From positions 2,728,001 through 2,792,000 of the forward strand of contig BSBN01001251.1 of NCBI GenBank assembly GCA_027924645.1: DNA of 64,000 nucleotides, read 5' to 3'. Below are positions 11,788-23,728 of this stretch, piece after piece (the stretch's first letter is position 1; each line of letters begins with the position of its first letter). A model generated the notes under the pieces. That model had not been told where the DNA came from. It did not search any database and saw only the letters and a program-made list of their open reading frames with translations. A program made the position numbers and the translations under genes. The stretch comes from Cunninghamia lanceolata (taxonomy: Eukaryota; Streptophyta; Pinopsida; Cupressales; Cupressaceae).

Positions 11788-13181
11788 TGTTGCAAGTATG
11801 GGCCTAACCGGTGTTGTCATTGATGTCAACATACTCCTGTTGCATTGATGTCAAGAATTGAATGAGTTGTGTGCTAAGGATATTGAGAAAATTAGCCCCA
11901 TCAGAAACAGAGAAGAATAGTGAAGACAGTGAAGTTCTATGAAGTAAAGATTCCATCCAGTTGAAGATCAAAGTATGTGCATCAAAGGGTTTGTAGATAT
12001 GTGTCTAAAGGTTCTCCAGTCAAGATTTCAGAGGTCCGCATGAAGATTTGAAGAATTTATGGCCACATGAGTAAAACTAGTTCTGGCAGCTATTTAGTGG
12101 TGACAAAGTGGCACAAATAGGTCCGGTGAGATCTGGAAATGCAATATTTTGTTTTGCGGATCTGGTGACATGTTTGGGAAGCTAATGTGAATTGACAACT
12201 CGATTGGCTCGTAGTTTGGAGGTCTGTAAGTGATCCTTCCAGTGTGACAGGGATGACCAGCTGTGTTCTTGAGGTTCTAGATGAAGATACAAATAATTGT
12301 AGTAAGCAAAAGTGGTACGGATGCTCTTGGTGATTCAAGCAAGCTTGTGGAGGTCTCCAGATTGTGTCTAGTTCATGTTGCTGGTTCGCATTGAAGTTGA
12401 GCTTGTAATTGAAGATTTACCTTTGGGTGATGATGTTCTTCTCAGTCTTGGCCGACCAGATGTTTTACACATGTAGCAGATGATCTTGAAGATGTTTTAC
12501 GAAGCATGGCGTGTTCCTTGAAGAATATTGAAGTCCAGATATGCGTGGGTGATAGGGTAGTGACGTGCATGAAAGTTTTGTAATACATCAAGTTGTATTT
12601 TTGTAATTGCTCTGTAATGAAATAAAGTATGTGTTGTGCCAACTTTGATGATCATCCCAAAGTTGATGTCATGTATAAATAATAATTGCGAAGTCATTCA
12701 AAAATATCCGTGGTCGTGATGAGAAAGTGATAGAGAGGGCAAAAAGCAGAGCATGAGTGTTGAGCTTAAATGGAACTGTCTCAAGCATGGTGAAGATGCT
12801 AATCTCCAGTTCAAGTATGTAATATTTATATTATTCTGTAGATAGTGTGTCTCCTGTAGGCAGTGGGCCTCTTGTGAGCAGTGTGCTCGGGCAGTGAGCC
12901 CTAATTGGCAAGTGTCATTTTGTTCTTCTTATTCTTTTAACAGAGAATACAATCTTGGGTTAGTCACCCCGTGGTTTTTCCCTTAACTGGGTTTTCCATG
13001 TTAAAATCTTGGTGTCTTATGTGTTGAATGTGTTTCTGCTCTTAAGTTATTGCATTATGCTTCCATGATCAAATCATTATTATGCTGTTGAAATATAAGA
13101 AGACTTCAAGAATTTAAAGAACATAAATTTTTGGTGACAACTGATTCACCCCCCTCTCAGTTGTCTATCCTAAAACCAACA
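11788..13181 (+). repeat. 5' LTR of Copia A
   Basis: It starts TGTTGCAAGTATGGGCC and ends CCAACA. A TATAAATA at 12674-12681 is the likely promoter TATA box. The 3' LTR copy is collinear with scattered changes. Confidence 0.93.
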
Positions 13182-13183
13182 AG

Positions 13184-13195
13184 TGGTATCAGAGC
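13184..13195 (+). other. Primer-binding site of Copia A
   Basis: TGGTATCAGAGC lies two bases after the 5' LTR and is complementary to the 3' end of initiator-Met tRNA, the usual Copia primer. Confidence 0.93.
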
Positions 13196-13776
13196 TAAGT
13201 TCCTCTAAAAGAGCTTAATTGCTTGAGGAGATCTAGGATGTATTCCTACAAGAAGGATAGTCTGAGGTTTGATGGAATGAACTACACTCTGTGGAAAAGC
13301 CGCATGGAATGTCACTTGCAATGTATGGGATTTCAATATTGGAACATGACTATAAAAGAGTATATTCCTCCAAAGAATGGTCTGACAACTCTAGATGAAA
13401 TCAGAGATGCTGAAGATAATCTTCGAGCTAAAGAAGCCTTACTAAGTGCCTTATCTAATACAGAGCTGATAAATGTTATGGATTTGAAAACTGTATATGA
13501 AATTTGGTCAAAGCTAGAAATTCTGCATGAAGGAGACAAATATGTTAAATGTGCCAAGCTACAAAGTCTGAAAGGAAAATTTGAAAACCTAAAGATAAAT
13601 GAAGATGAGAATATCACTACATTTATGCCAAAAGTAAATGAGCTTGTTTATGGCATTAGATGTGCTGGTGGAACTTTGGATGAAGATGAGATTGTTGCCA
13701 AAGTTCTCAGATCCTTACCTCCTACTTATAAACATAAGTTTGCTGCTATTGAGGAATTCAGATCTTTATCAAATAT

Positions 13777-15027
13777 TGTATACACCTAAAAATGACATGA
13801 CTCTACTTAAATAAATATTTTAAATATTTATTTCTTCTTCATAGTCCTCTATCAATAAATAAATAAATTTATTTATTTATTTGATTCACTTCCTCCCATT
13901 TAATTAAATAAATTTCGTTTATTTAATTAATTTCATCTACATTAACTTTATTCTTCTAAATAATTAAATAATTTCAATTATTTAATTAAAACATCCATTC
14001 TTCTAAATAATTAAATAATTTTAATTATTTAATTAAATCTTTCATTCTTCCTAATTTAAATAAAATGCAAATTTATTTAAATTAAAATCCCCAAAAATAA
14101 AATATAATTAAATATTTTATTTATTCTTCCAAAATCATGTGCAAGTAAATTAAATAAATTTATTTATTTTGCTTTCTTATCTTCCAAATCTTCTAAAAAT
14201 GAATTAAATAAATTTATTTATTTAATTTATTTTCTTATCTTCTAAATTAAATAAAATTATTTATTTAATTTGCTTTCTTATCTTCCAAATCTTCTAAAAA
14301 TGAATTAAATAAATTTATTTATTTAATTTGTTTTCTTATCTTCTAAATTAAATAAATTTATTTATTTAATTCTTTTTCTTATCTTCAATATCTTCTAAAA
14401 ATAAATTCCTCTTGTCATACAAAAGTAAAAGCTGAGTTAAAGCAACTTTAAAGCAACTTTGCTCTTAAATTAGAAAAATAAATTCTAATTTAAAGAAAAT
14501 GAAAACTCATCAAGAAAGCTTTTGACTCAACAAAGCTTCTTTTTGAATGACACATGTCTTTCTTCCATTTGTTGCACGTTCCTCAACAATCCTCCTCCGT
14601 TGATTCATTCTTTTCTTCTCAACCATTGATCTTCCCTCACTCTCTTCTATAAATATAACCTTCTTCTCTTCATTTCAATATCTGGAGTTTGTGTAAACTT
14701 ATGCTGCAGGAATCTAAGCGCGCCTTTGGCACCCCCATTATATTTGAGCACTTCATAGCATCCTCCATTTTTGTATTTGAAGCTCATCTTCAAATACCAA
14801 AGTATCCTAGCCATTCTTCATTTGTCATCTTCAAACAAGCAAGCAAGCAACAGCTTCTGAGGGCTTCACAATCAAGATCGAATGAAGATAGGCGAACTAC
14901 AGAAGGCAAAAAGGTAAAAGGTGAAGGTATTGTCTGTTCTTTATTTTAAATCTCTTTTATCTTTATTATTCTGTAGATGTTTGGGATTATTTTTCATTGA
15001 TTTGAATAACCAAGTTTCCCCCTCACA
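13777..15027 (+). mobile_element. Solo LTR in Copia A gag, TSD AATAT
   Basis: It starts TGTATACACCTAAAAATG like the LTR of X and ends CCCCCTCACA. A perfect AATAT lies on both sides (13772-13776 and 15028-15032). A TATAAATA lies at 14648-14655. The U3 part is built from A/T palindromes. It is diverged from the LTR of X along most of its length, so it belongs to a related subfamily. It is the innermost insertion: X holds Copia A, which holds this LTR. Confidence 0.93.
14140..14410. repeat. Tandem A/T-palindrome units in the solo LTR
   Basis: A phrase combining AATTAAATAAATTTATTTA with CTTTCTTATCTTCCAAATC recurs about four to five times, alternating longer and shorter versions. Each unit holds a self-complementary A/T stretch that could form a hairpin. 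Confidence 0.8.
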
Positions 15028-15486
15028 AATATTACAAGGGATCAATTAGTTGGGAAGTTATCTGCATTTGAATTGGCTGAGTTTGGAGATGCTCCTCCCA
15101 AGACTGAATCTGCATTCAAAGCTAGTTCCTCTACAAAAGGTAAACAAAGGTATGATCTAGGAGAGAGTTCCTCAAAGAAATTATCATGGTATGAAAAAGA
15201 AAGAAAAGATCTGGAAGAAGATGAGGTAGAAGCTGCTCAACTTGAAGCCCTTATTGCAAAAAGACTACCAAGAGGATCTGGTAAGTATGAAGCAAAATTG
15301 CCCTTCAAATGTTTCAATTGCAACAAGATTGGTCATTTTGCCTCAAGATGTCCGGAAAGATTTTCAAGGCCAAATTCTAATAGATCAAGATTCCAAAAGA
15401 AATGTTACTATGTTCAAGAAGATGATGATGATGAAGGAGTAACAGATGATGAATCTGAGATAGGAAACAAATCCGGAAGTGACTAG

Positions 15487-16915
15487 GTGTTTATTGCCAT
15501 CAAGGAAGAAGATCCAATGCCCATTGAATCTGTCAATCATAAAATGGCAGAAAGGGCTCTAGCTGCTCAAGTTGAAGAAAAGGATGAATGGGTCATTGAC
15601 AGTGGATGATCCCACCATATGACTGGTGATAAGAACAAGTGCATAAATCTAGAAAGATATGAAGGAGGAGTTGTAAAATTTGGTAATAATTCTGCTGGTA
15701 GAATCAGAGGTAGAGGAACTATTTCTTTTGATGGAAAGAACAAAAGCAGTGATGTTCTGTATGTTAAGGTCTGAAGCGTAATCTTCTCAATGTTGGACAG
15801 TTGGTGGACAAAGGCTATGATCTCTAATTCAAAAATGAAAAATGCAAGATCTTTGAAAGCTCTGGAACTGAGATTGCATCTAGTACTCAAACAAAAGGTA
15901 ACATCTTCCACTTGGTTGGTACTGGCAAAAGTTGTTTATTTGTTCAAATTGATTAGAGTTGGTTGTGGCATACGAGAATGTATCATGTAAATTTTGATAA
16001 TATCATCAAGATAAGCAACACTCAGGCTGTAAGAGATCTTCCAAGACTGGTTAAACCTACTAATAGTTTGTACAAAGAATGTCAGTTGGGTAAGCAGAAC
16101 AGAGTCACATTTAAAGGTAAGGAACAATCTTCTACCAGATTGTTGGACTTGGTACACACTGATCTATGTGGACCGGAAAGAATCAGGAGTCTGCAAGGTG
16201 ATAGATATTTCATGTTACTGATTGATGACCACTCCTGGATGATGTGGGTGACTTTCCTGAAAGAGAAATTTGAAGCACTTGAGAAGTTCAAAATATTCAA
16301 GGCTATGGTAGAAAATGAAACTAGGCTAAACATAAAATGTCTCAGGTCTGATAGAGGTGGTGAATTCACATCCAGAGAGTTCATACAATTCTATGAGAAA
16401 CATGGGATAAAGAGACAGTTATCTGCTCCAAGGACTCCACAACAGAATGGAGTAGTGGAGAGAAAGAACCGAACCATCCAGGAAGCATCTAGAACCATGA
16501 TGATGGAAGCAAATGTCCCTCAAATCTACTGGAGAGAAGCTGTAAGCACTATTGTCTATACTCTTAATCAAGTACAAATCAGAAGCAATATTGGTAAGAC
16601 TCCTTATGAACTTTGGTTTGGCATCACCCCTATTATGAAATATTTCAGAGTCTTTGGTAGTAAGTGCGCTATCAAAAGAGATGAAGACCTTGGAAAGTTT
16701 GATGCTAGAAGTGATGAAGGAATATTCTTGGGTTATTCTACTCAAAGCAAAGCATACTGGTGTTATAACAAGAGATTGAGAAAGATTGTAGAAAGCACAA
16801 ATGTGAAGGTTGATGAAGGCATTGAAAATCCCTTAAGGTTTTATGAGTATGAAGCAGATGATCAGAATGATGTTTCAATCCAAGAAGAACAAGCCCCAAC
16901 TGTAGTTCAGATTTA
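15487..16915 (+). pseudogene. Copia A protease and integrase
   Basis: The protease active site reads IDSG at about 15595-15606, and the next codon is TGA where Copia B has Cys. A frameshift lies near 15770. Integrase follows: an HHCC-type zinc region (WHTRMYHVNF to about CQLG), then catalytic D in HTDLCGP, D in SDRGGEF and E in NGVVERKN, all present. The C-terminal part runs through FGSKCAIKRDE and GIFLGYS. A TAG at 16913-16915 ends the open stretch; the frame continues beyond it toward the reverse transcriptase. Confidence 0.9.
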
Positions 16916-18744
16916 GACTGATCCAGAGAATCCTGAAATATAGGAAGAAGAGATAAGTTTGAATGAACCTATCCAAAAAATAGAAGTGCAAGAAATTTCC
17001 AAAACTCCCAAGTATATAAGACTGAATCATTCTAAAGACTAGATCATAGGAGATCAAAGCAAAGGTGTTCAAACAAGAAGAAAGATTGCTCAAGATTCAG
17101 TGAAGTATTGTCTGATTTCAAAGATTGAACCAAAAATAGTAAGTGAAGCATGAAATGATGAAAGCTGGGCTAAAGCAATGGAGGAAGAGTTGATGCAGAT
17201 TGAAAAAAATCACACTTGGGATCTTGTTCCCAGACCTAAAGACAAAAATGTGATTGGTACTAAGTGGGTCTTCCAGAATAAACTGAATGAAGATGGTGAA
17301 GTAGTTAGAAACAAAGCCAGATTGGTCTATAAGGGTTATTCTCAAGTAGAAGGAGTTGACTTTGAAGAAACTTTTGCTCCAGTGGCAAGAACTGAAGCAG
17401 TCAAACTATTTCTTGCTTTTGCTGCCTTCAAGGATTTCAAAGTATATCAGATGGATGTCAAGTATGCCTTCCTAAATGGTGATTTGGAAGAAGAGGTATA
17501 CATTGAGCAACTGGATGGATTCCAATTGTTTGATCATGGTGATATGGTTTGCAAGTTGACGAAAGCATTGTATGGACTCAAACAAGCCCCAAGAACCTAG
17601 TATGAAAGATTGGATAAACATCTTTTGAAGATTGGTTTCAACAAAGGTTCTGCTGACAGTAACTTGTACTTCAAGATTAATCATGAAAATATCTTGATTG
17701 TTGAAGTATTTGTTGATGATATTATTTTTGGAGGAAAAGATAGTATGTGCAAGATTTTTGCAAATCAAATGAAAAGTGAATTTGAGATGTCTATGTTTGG
17801 GGAAATGAATTTCTTCTTGGGTCTACAAATCACTCAAACAAAGAAAGGAATCTTCATATCACAAACCAAATATGTGAAAGAATTGTTGAAGAAATTTTGG
17901 ATGGAAGATTCAAAGCCAATGAATACTCCCATGGTAATTGGGTGTAAAATGAGAAAAGATGATGAATCTCCTAAGGTTGATTAGAAAAAGTATAGGTCAA
18001 TGATTGGAAGACTACTATACCTTACTCAAACTAGACCTGAAATTATGAATGTTGTTGAAGGTTGATTAGAAAAACTATAGATCAATGATTGGAAGACTAC
18101 TATACCTTACTCAAACTAGACCTAAAATTATGAATGCTGTTGGACTTGTTGCCAGATTCCAAGCTGATCCTCGAGAGTCTCATGTCATGGCAATCAAGAG
18201 AATTCTCAGATATCTAAAGGGAATAGTTGAGTATGGTTTATGGTATCCTAGGGATAATGATTTCTCTCTTCATGCATATACAGATGCTGATTGGGTAGGA
18301 GATGTGGATGACCGGAAGAGTACCAGTGGTGGTGCATTCTTTTTAGGGAAAAGATTGGTTTCTTGGCTGAGAAAGAAACAAGAGGCAATATCTCTGTCCA
18401 CTGCAGAAGCAAAGTATATTGCAGCAGCAGGTAGTTGCACTCAAGTATTGTGGATGAAGCAAATGCTAAGAGACATCAGAGTGGAGTATGAAGAACCTAT
18501 CACAATCTTCTATGATAACTCAAGTGCAATACATATTTCAAAAAATCCGGTGTTGCATTCAAGACAAAACATATATCCATCAAGTTTTACTTTTTGAGAG
18601 AGAAGGTGAACAAGAATGAAGTCAGATTGGAATTTGTGCCCTCAAAGGATCAGATCACAAACATTTTTACTAAACCTCTACCTAAGGACTCTTTTGAGTA
18701 TCTCAGGGAGAAGCTAGGGGTTATTACCCCTCCGGTTCTGAATT
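16916..18744 (+). pseudogene. Copia A reverse transcriptase and RNase H
   Basis: The region opens with linker stops, then [20 protein letters not shown], the conserved Copia RT start. The catalytic motif FVDDIIFGG is present near 17707. A TAG replaces the expected Trp at about 17598; Copia B has the same stop at the same site. An 85-bp tandem duplication at 17973-18142 shifts the frame. RNase H follows (DADWVGDVDDRKSTSGG, SLSTAEAKYIA). A one-base deletion near 18563 shifts the last segment, which resumes with VRLEFVPSKDQI and ends just before 18745. Confidence 0.92.
17973..18142 (+). repeat. 85-bp tandem duplication in the RT/RNase H junction
   Basis: AAGGTTGATTAGAAAAA starts at 17973 and again at 18058, and the following sequence matches with a few changes. 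The length is not a multiple of three, which explains the frame change between RT and RNase H. Confidence 0.93.
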
Positions 18745-19071
18745 AAGGTGCACTGATGTGCATCAGTCTGGTGGATCTCACAGTCATATCTTGTGGTCCG
18801 GATTGATGATAGGAAGTTGCTACTCAGGGGGAGCAGTCTGTATGATTTTGAAGTATGATACAAGTATGTGCCCTTTGCACTTGATGTCAAAGGGGAAGAG
18901 AAGACATGTGAAAAACAAAAGAGATTGCTGATCAAAGGGGGAGAAATGAAGAAAGAAAAGATATGTGAATGATTGATGTTGTTAGGGGGAGCCAGTGAGG
19001 AGAAGTTCTTGTCTTGATGATCAAAATAGTTTTTCACATCATATGTTGCCATCAATGACAAAGGGGGAGAT
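18745..19071 (+). other. 3' leader of Copia A with repeated polypurine tracts
   Basis: There is no ORF. AGGGGGAG-type tracts occur near 18825, 18887, 18934, 18984 and 19060; the last abuts the 3' LTR and is the working polypurine tract. Copia B shows the same layout. Confidence 0.85.
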
Positions 19072-20472
19072 TGTTGCAAGTATGGGCCTAACCGGTGTTG
19101 TCATTGATGTCAACATACTCCTGTTGCATTGATGTCAAGAATTGAATGAGTTGTGTGCTGCGGATATTGAGAAAATTAGCCCCATCAGAAATAGAGAAGA
19201 ATAGTGAAGACAATAAAGTTCTATGAAGCAAAGATCACATCCAGTTGAACATCAGAGTATGCGCATCAAAGGGTTTGTAGATATGTGTCTGAAGGTTCTC
19301 CAGTCAAGATTTTAGAGGTCTGCATGAAGATTTGAAGAAGTTATGGCCACATGAGTAAAACTGGTTCTGACAGCTATTCAGTGGTGACAAACTGGCACAA
19401 ATAGGTCCGGTGAGATCTAGAAATGCAATATCTTGTTCTGTGGATCTGGTGGCTTGTTTAGGAAGCTAATGTGAATTGACAACTCGATTGGCTCATAGTT
19501 TGGAAGTCTGAAAGTGATCCATCTAGTGTGACAGTGATGACCGACTGTGTTCTTGAGGTTCTAGATGAAGATGCAAATAATTACAGTAAGCAGAAGTGGT
19601 GCGGATGTTCTTGGTGATTCAAGCAAGCTTGTGGAGGTCTCCAGATTGTGTCCAGTTCATGTTGTTGGTCTGCATTGAAGTTTGAGCTCATAATTGAAGA
19701 TTTACGTTTGGGTGATGATGTTCTTCTCAGTCTTGGCCGACTGGATGTTTTACACATGTTGCAGATGATCTTGAAGATGTTTTACGAAGCATGGCGTGTT
19801 CCTCGAAGAAGATTGAAGTCCCAGATATGCGTGGCCAACAGGGTAGTGATGTACATGAAGTTTTTGTAATAAGTCAAGTTGTATTTTTGTAATTTCTTTG
19901 TAATGAAATAAAGCATGTGTTGTGCTGACTTTGATGATCATCCCAAAGTTGATGTCATGTATAAATAAGAATTACGAAGTCATTCAAAAATATTCGTGTT
20001 CTTGATGAGAAAGTGATAGAGAGGAGAGGAGCGAAAAGTAGAGCAGAAGTGTTGAGCTTAAATGGAACTATCTCAAGCATGGTGAAGATGATAATCTCTA
20101 GTTCAAGTATGTAATATTTATATTATTCTGTAGATAGTGTGTCTCCTGTAGGCAGTGGGCCTCTTGTGAGCAGTGTGCTCGAGTAGTGAGCCCTAATTGG
20201 CAAGTGCCATTTTGTTCTTCTTATTCTTTTAACTTAGAATACAATCTTGGGTTAGTCACCCATGGCTTTTTCCTTAACCAAGTTTTCCACGTTAAAATCT
20301 TGGTGTCTTATGTGTTGAATGTGTTTATGCTCTTAAGTTATTATATTATGCTTCCATGATTGAATCATTATTATGCTGTTGAAATATAAGAAGGCTTCAA
20401 GAATTTAAAGAACATAATTTTTTGGTGACAACTGATCCACCCCCCTCTCAGTTGTCTGTCCTAAAACCAACA
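19072..20472 (+). repeat. 3' LTR of Copia A
   Basis: Same ends as the 5' LTR; TATAAATA at 19960-19967. It is followed by the TSD CTCAC. Confidence 0.93.
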
Positions 20473-21356
20473 CTCACATAATTAAATAATTCTAAATTAT
20501 TTAATTAATCCTAAATTCTTCTATCCTAAGTCCTAAATTCATAATTCCACCTCACCTTTCCACCTCACCATGTTGCACACATAATTAAATATTTTAATAT
20601 TTAATTAGCTAATATTCCCTCACCCACATGTCTTATTTATCCTCCAATCAAATTAGGTAACTCATCAATCAAATCTGTTAACTAATTAGTCAATCGAGTT
20701 CACTGGCCAATCTATTTTGTTGACTCCCCAATCAACCCAGTTAACTGATCAATCATCTCAGTTAACTCTTTAATCTATTATGTTAACTCCCATAACTCAT
20801 GAAGAAGGCTTGGACACTTGTCCTCTCCTGATTCACACACATTCCCTCAAGATTCCTCAACTGCACACCTCACAGGTAATTCCTCCTGTCATGGATCTAT
20901 TGACACTTGGATTTTGTCTTCCCTCAGCCTATATAAGCAAGGTCTTCACACCCATTTGAAGACAACTCAAGCATTCATAATCTTACTCTTTAGGAATCCT
21001 ACCAGCGTGCCTTTGGTAAAGTTATCTCCACTTGCATTTACACAACATCATTATCATAATCATCATTCAATCATGTCTCCATCAATCCATTTCCATTAGT
21101 ATTGCATTGTAGTGTGATCTCCATTGCATTGTCCACCTACAACCGTTCTACTCTTGTCATCTTCAACAGCAAGAAAGTACACACTTCTGAGATCTCCATT
21201 ACCATCAAGATCAAGAAGAGATAGGTGAACAATGGAAGCATAGAGGTGAAACGGTCTTCAAAGGTATAATCTTTGTTTACTTGTATTTACATCAATTTCC
21301 ATTGAGTTATTGGATGATTAGTTGTTTAATACTATTGTTCACATTTTCCACTAACA
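20473..21356 (+). repeat. 5' LTR of X, second segment
   Basis: It starts with the duplicated CTCAC and continues the LTR cut at 11787, matching 49637-50507. TATATAA lies at 20930-20936. The end is CACTAACA, followed by the primer-binding site. Confidence 0.93.
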
Positions 21357-21360
21357 TTTC

Positions 21361-21379
21361 TGGTGCCCACCGTGGGGCC
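21361..21379 (+). other. Primer-binding site of X
   Basis: TGGTGCCCACCGTGGGGCC follows the LTR end by four bases. Position and the leading TGG (pairing with a tRNA CCA end) support the call; I do not assign the tRNA. Confidence 0.7.
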
Positions 21380-23728
21380 ACTGCCCCAATTTAACCTCCA
21401 TTTGAGTTTTTTGTGAAGCTTTTGTCATAACAAGTCGATTCTACACATCTACGTCCCAGTTCTGTGCATTCACAACTTCCTGCTGCACATTCATATTTTT
21501 GCGCATCCACAAGATAGCACTGCGCATCCACGAGACAGTACTATGCATCCATCCTTTCTACACATCCATAAGATAGCATTATGCATCCATAGGACAGCAC
21601 TGTGCATTTGCTACTTTTGTGCTTACATTGAACAAATTTATGTATTCATTAATTCTTTCTATGCATATGTGTTTCTGCACAAACACTAAACAGTCCTGTG
21701 CATTCACCTTCTGTTTCTGCGCATTTAAATGCTGTCAGAAAGATTGTAATGTTTCACAAAGATTTCTGTACTAACATCTTCTCGCAGGTGTAGGAGTGTT
21801 GTTTAATCATTTAGTTACATCCTTAGTTCATCTAGATTTAATTAAGGGATAGTAATCTAACATCTTCATACAAATTTCATCTAGATTAAAATAGGCGGAA
21901 GTAAACTGATTTGTTGCATACAACTCAAACATAGTCCCAATCTAGGTGGCTAAAACATAACAAATCTTTTTGTTCTTTCTATCTTGCATCACAATCTCTC
22001 ATCTAGCTTAACTTAGGGGAAAGTAACTTGTTTTTATTCTACAACAAACAAATCTTCACATAGATCTATTTAAGGGATAAAATGAACTATCTTTTCAAAG
22101 TTATTGCTATCTAGTCAAATGGATTGTGCTTGGTAGATTTAACACATCTAGTTTCTTTCTTTTTAACTAGGGGGATAAAGGACCACTATTCTCTATGTTT
22201 TCAAAATGATAACAGGACTATGCTCTCCCCTTTTTTGGGCGACCAAAATGCCAAACTTATCATTTTGCATGTTGAACCTTTAGAAGAGGCCTACCCTTGG
22301 AATTCCTTCTTTCTAAGTGGGATGACCTTAAGTGATAACGAGCTAAAGCTAAGCAATTTCCAAGTCACTCTAAATAAATTGTGTTTGTGATGAAATTTGC
22401 AAGCAACGGGTGCCGCTGTGTTAGACCGACAAATGTTTCCCCCAAAACCTTGTGGAGTGTAACCTCTGCAGGCTAGGAAGCCTCCTTATTGGAGCGAATT
22501 GCCACACATGTAACCACCTGAATGGATGTCCATACTAAAAAGCCATTGCTTTTAGAATGCTAAAAACCCCTATTTCGTGACACAGGAGGAGGAACCTCTA
22601 GAGCTGTCCAACGTCATACACTCATTTAGTGTGGAGACCAAAAAGTTCAACTCTACAGAGGAACTGTAACTTGGTATGTGTGAGAAGTGAGTACCATGGA
22701 GGGGAGCCGGTGCTACCAAGTTACTATCTGTCATGCCTTTATGTAAGTGGCTGGGGTAAAAGCCAAGTTGGTACTCATCAAATAGTGTCCTTGCCAACCT
22801 TAGGATTGTGCTTTCTTTTTTGGTCAAAAATTTATAATAACAAACATGGAATCTTCTTGTCTTTTGTGTTTTCTTGCACCAAATTGACACAAATCATCAG
22901 CAAAAATACTAGACTTCCTTTGAGAAACATTTTGAAAATAAGCCAAAATTGAAAAACTAAAACAAAAAATAAAACCTTTTGCAGAACTGCACATTCACCC
23001 CATTTTGCTATGCATCTGATCCTGCTGCACTTTCACTCAGTCTTGCTGTGCATTTGCCAAATCTTGTTGTGCATTTGATCCTACTATGCTTTCACACCAT
23101 CCCACTACGCATTTGAAAAGTCTTGCTGCGCATACACTCTTTCTACGCATATGCAACGTAGTCCTGTGCATCCACAGCACAGAACTACGCATTTGCTAAA
23201 TATTCTTGCACATCTAACATTGTGCATCCAAAATGGAGAGCATTTCCCATCATTTTTAGGAGAAAACAAATTCATTTCAAGATACTGATTATTGCATAGA
23301 TTTCATTTGAGAAATCAGGAAAACCATAAGAATCCATTTTCGTACCCATTTTCCCAAAACTTTTCACCTTGCCATAACGCACCTAGTAGTCCAAACCAAA
23401 AAGATTAAATGATCCAAAACAAGATTCCCGCTAAGCTATCATTAAGATCCTCCAAGTTTAAAACAAAAATCTAGATAGTTTCATAATAGGATAGATCATC
23501 CTTCACCTCAAAACTATGCTAGTGTAATCTTGATAAAAGTACTCTATACCAATAGTGGTGATCAACTCTCCCTTTGACTACCTTTTAGCTCAAGAGCACA
23601 TTATGTTTGAACAACAGTAGATCAAAATTCAAACCTTAGGAAAATCTTGTCATCTCAACCACACCAAGAACATCCATTCACATTCACAAGCATTTTCATC
23701 CAACATTCACTCACATCCAAAGGTTTTT
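21380..23728 (+). other. Long 5' leader of X with short-motif arrays
   Basis: This 2.35 kb stretch before gag has no credible ORF. It holds two arrays of a degenerate motif around CTGCGCATCCA or TGTGCATTTGC: about 21430-21735 and about 22980-23240, each with roughly a dozen copies at irregular spacing. The arrays are separated by unrelated sequence. Confidence 0.75.

Larger units (their letters stand above)
13238..15486 (+). pseudogene. Copia A gag, split by a solo LTR
   Basis: The ATG at 13238 begins MYSYKKDSLRFDGMNYTLW; the same start is used in Copia B. The first part (to 13776) is the capsid-like gag domain with FDGMNYTLWKSRM and SLPPTYKHKF. The frame is cut by the LTR at 13777-15027 and continues at 15033 with TRDQLVGKLSAFE. 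A zinc knuckle, CFNCNKIGHFASRC (CX2CX4HX4C), lies at about 15310-15350, then an acidic tail ends at the stop at 15484-15486. Without the insertion and one TSD copy, the frame is continuous. Confidence 0.9.
11788..20472 (+). mobile_element. Copia A: Sirevirus-like Ty1/copia element
   Basis: It has two LTRs of about 1.4 kb, an initiator-Met primer-binding site, gag with a zinc knuckle, protease, integrase, reverse transcriptase, RNase H and a terminal polypurine tract. The TSD CTCAC is perfect (11783-11787 and 20473-20477). Several AAAGGGGGAG tracts before the 3' LTR are a known feature of Sireviruses. No envelope-like ORF is present. It sits inside the 5' LTR of X, so it is younger than X, yet its ORFs are broken by stops, a solo LTR and an internal duplication. 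Confidence 0.95.

Noticed and set aside
18745..19071. Possible envelope-like ORF after Copia A pol
   Set aside because: Some Sireviruses have one, but only about 330 bp separate pol from the LTR, filled with polypurine tracts and stops.
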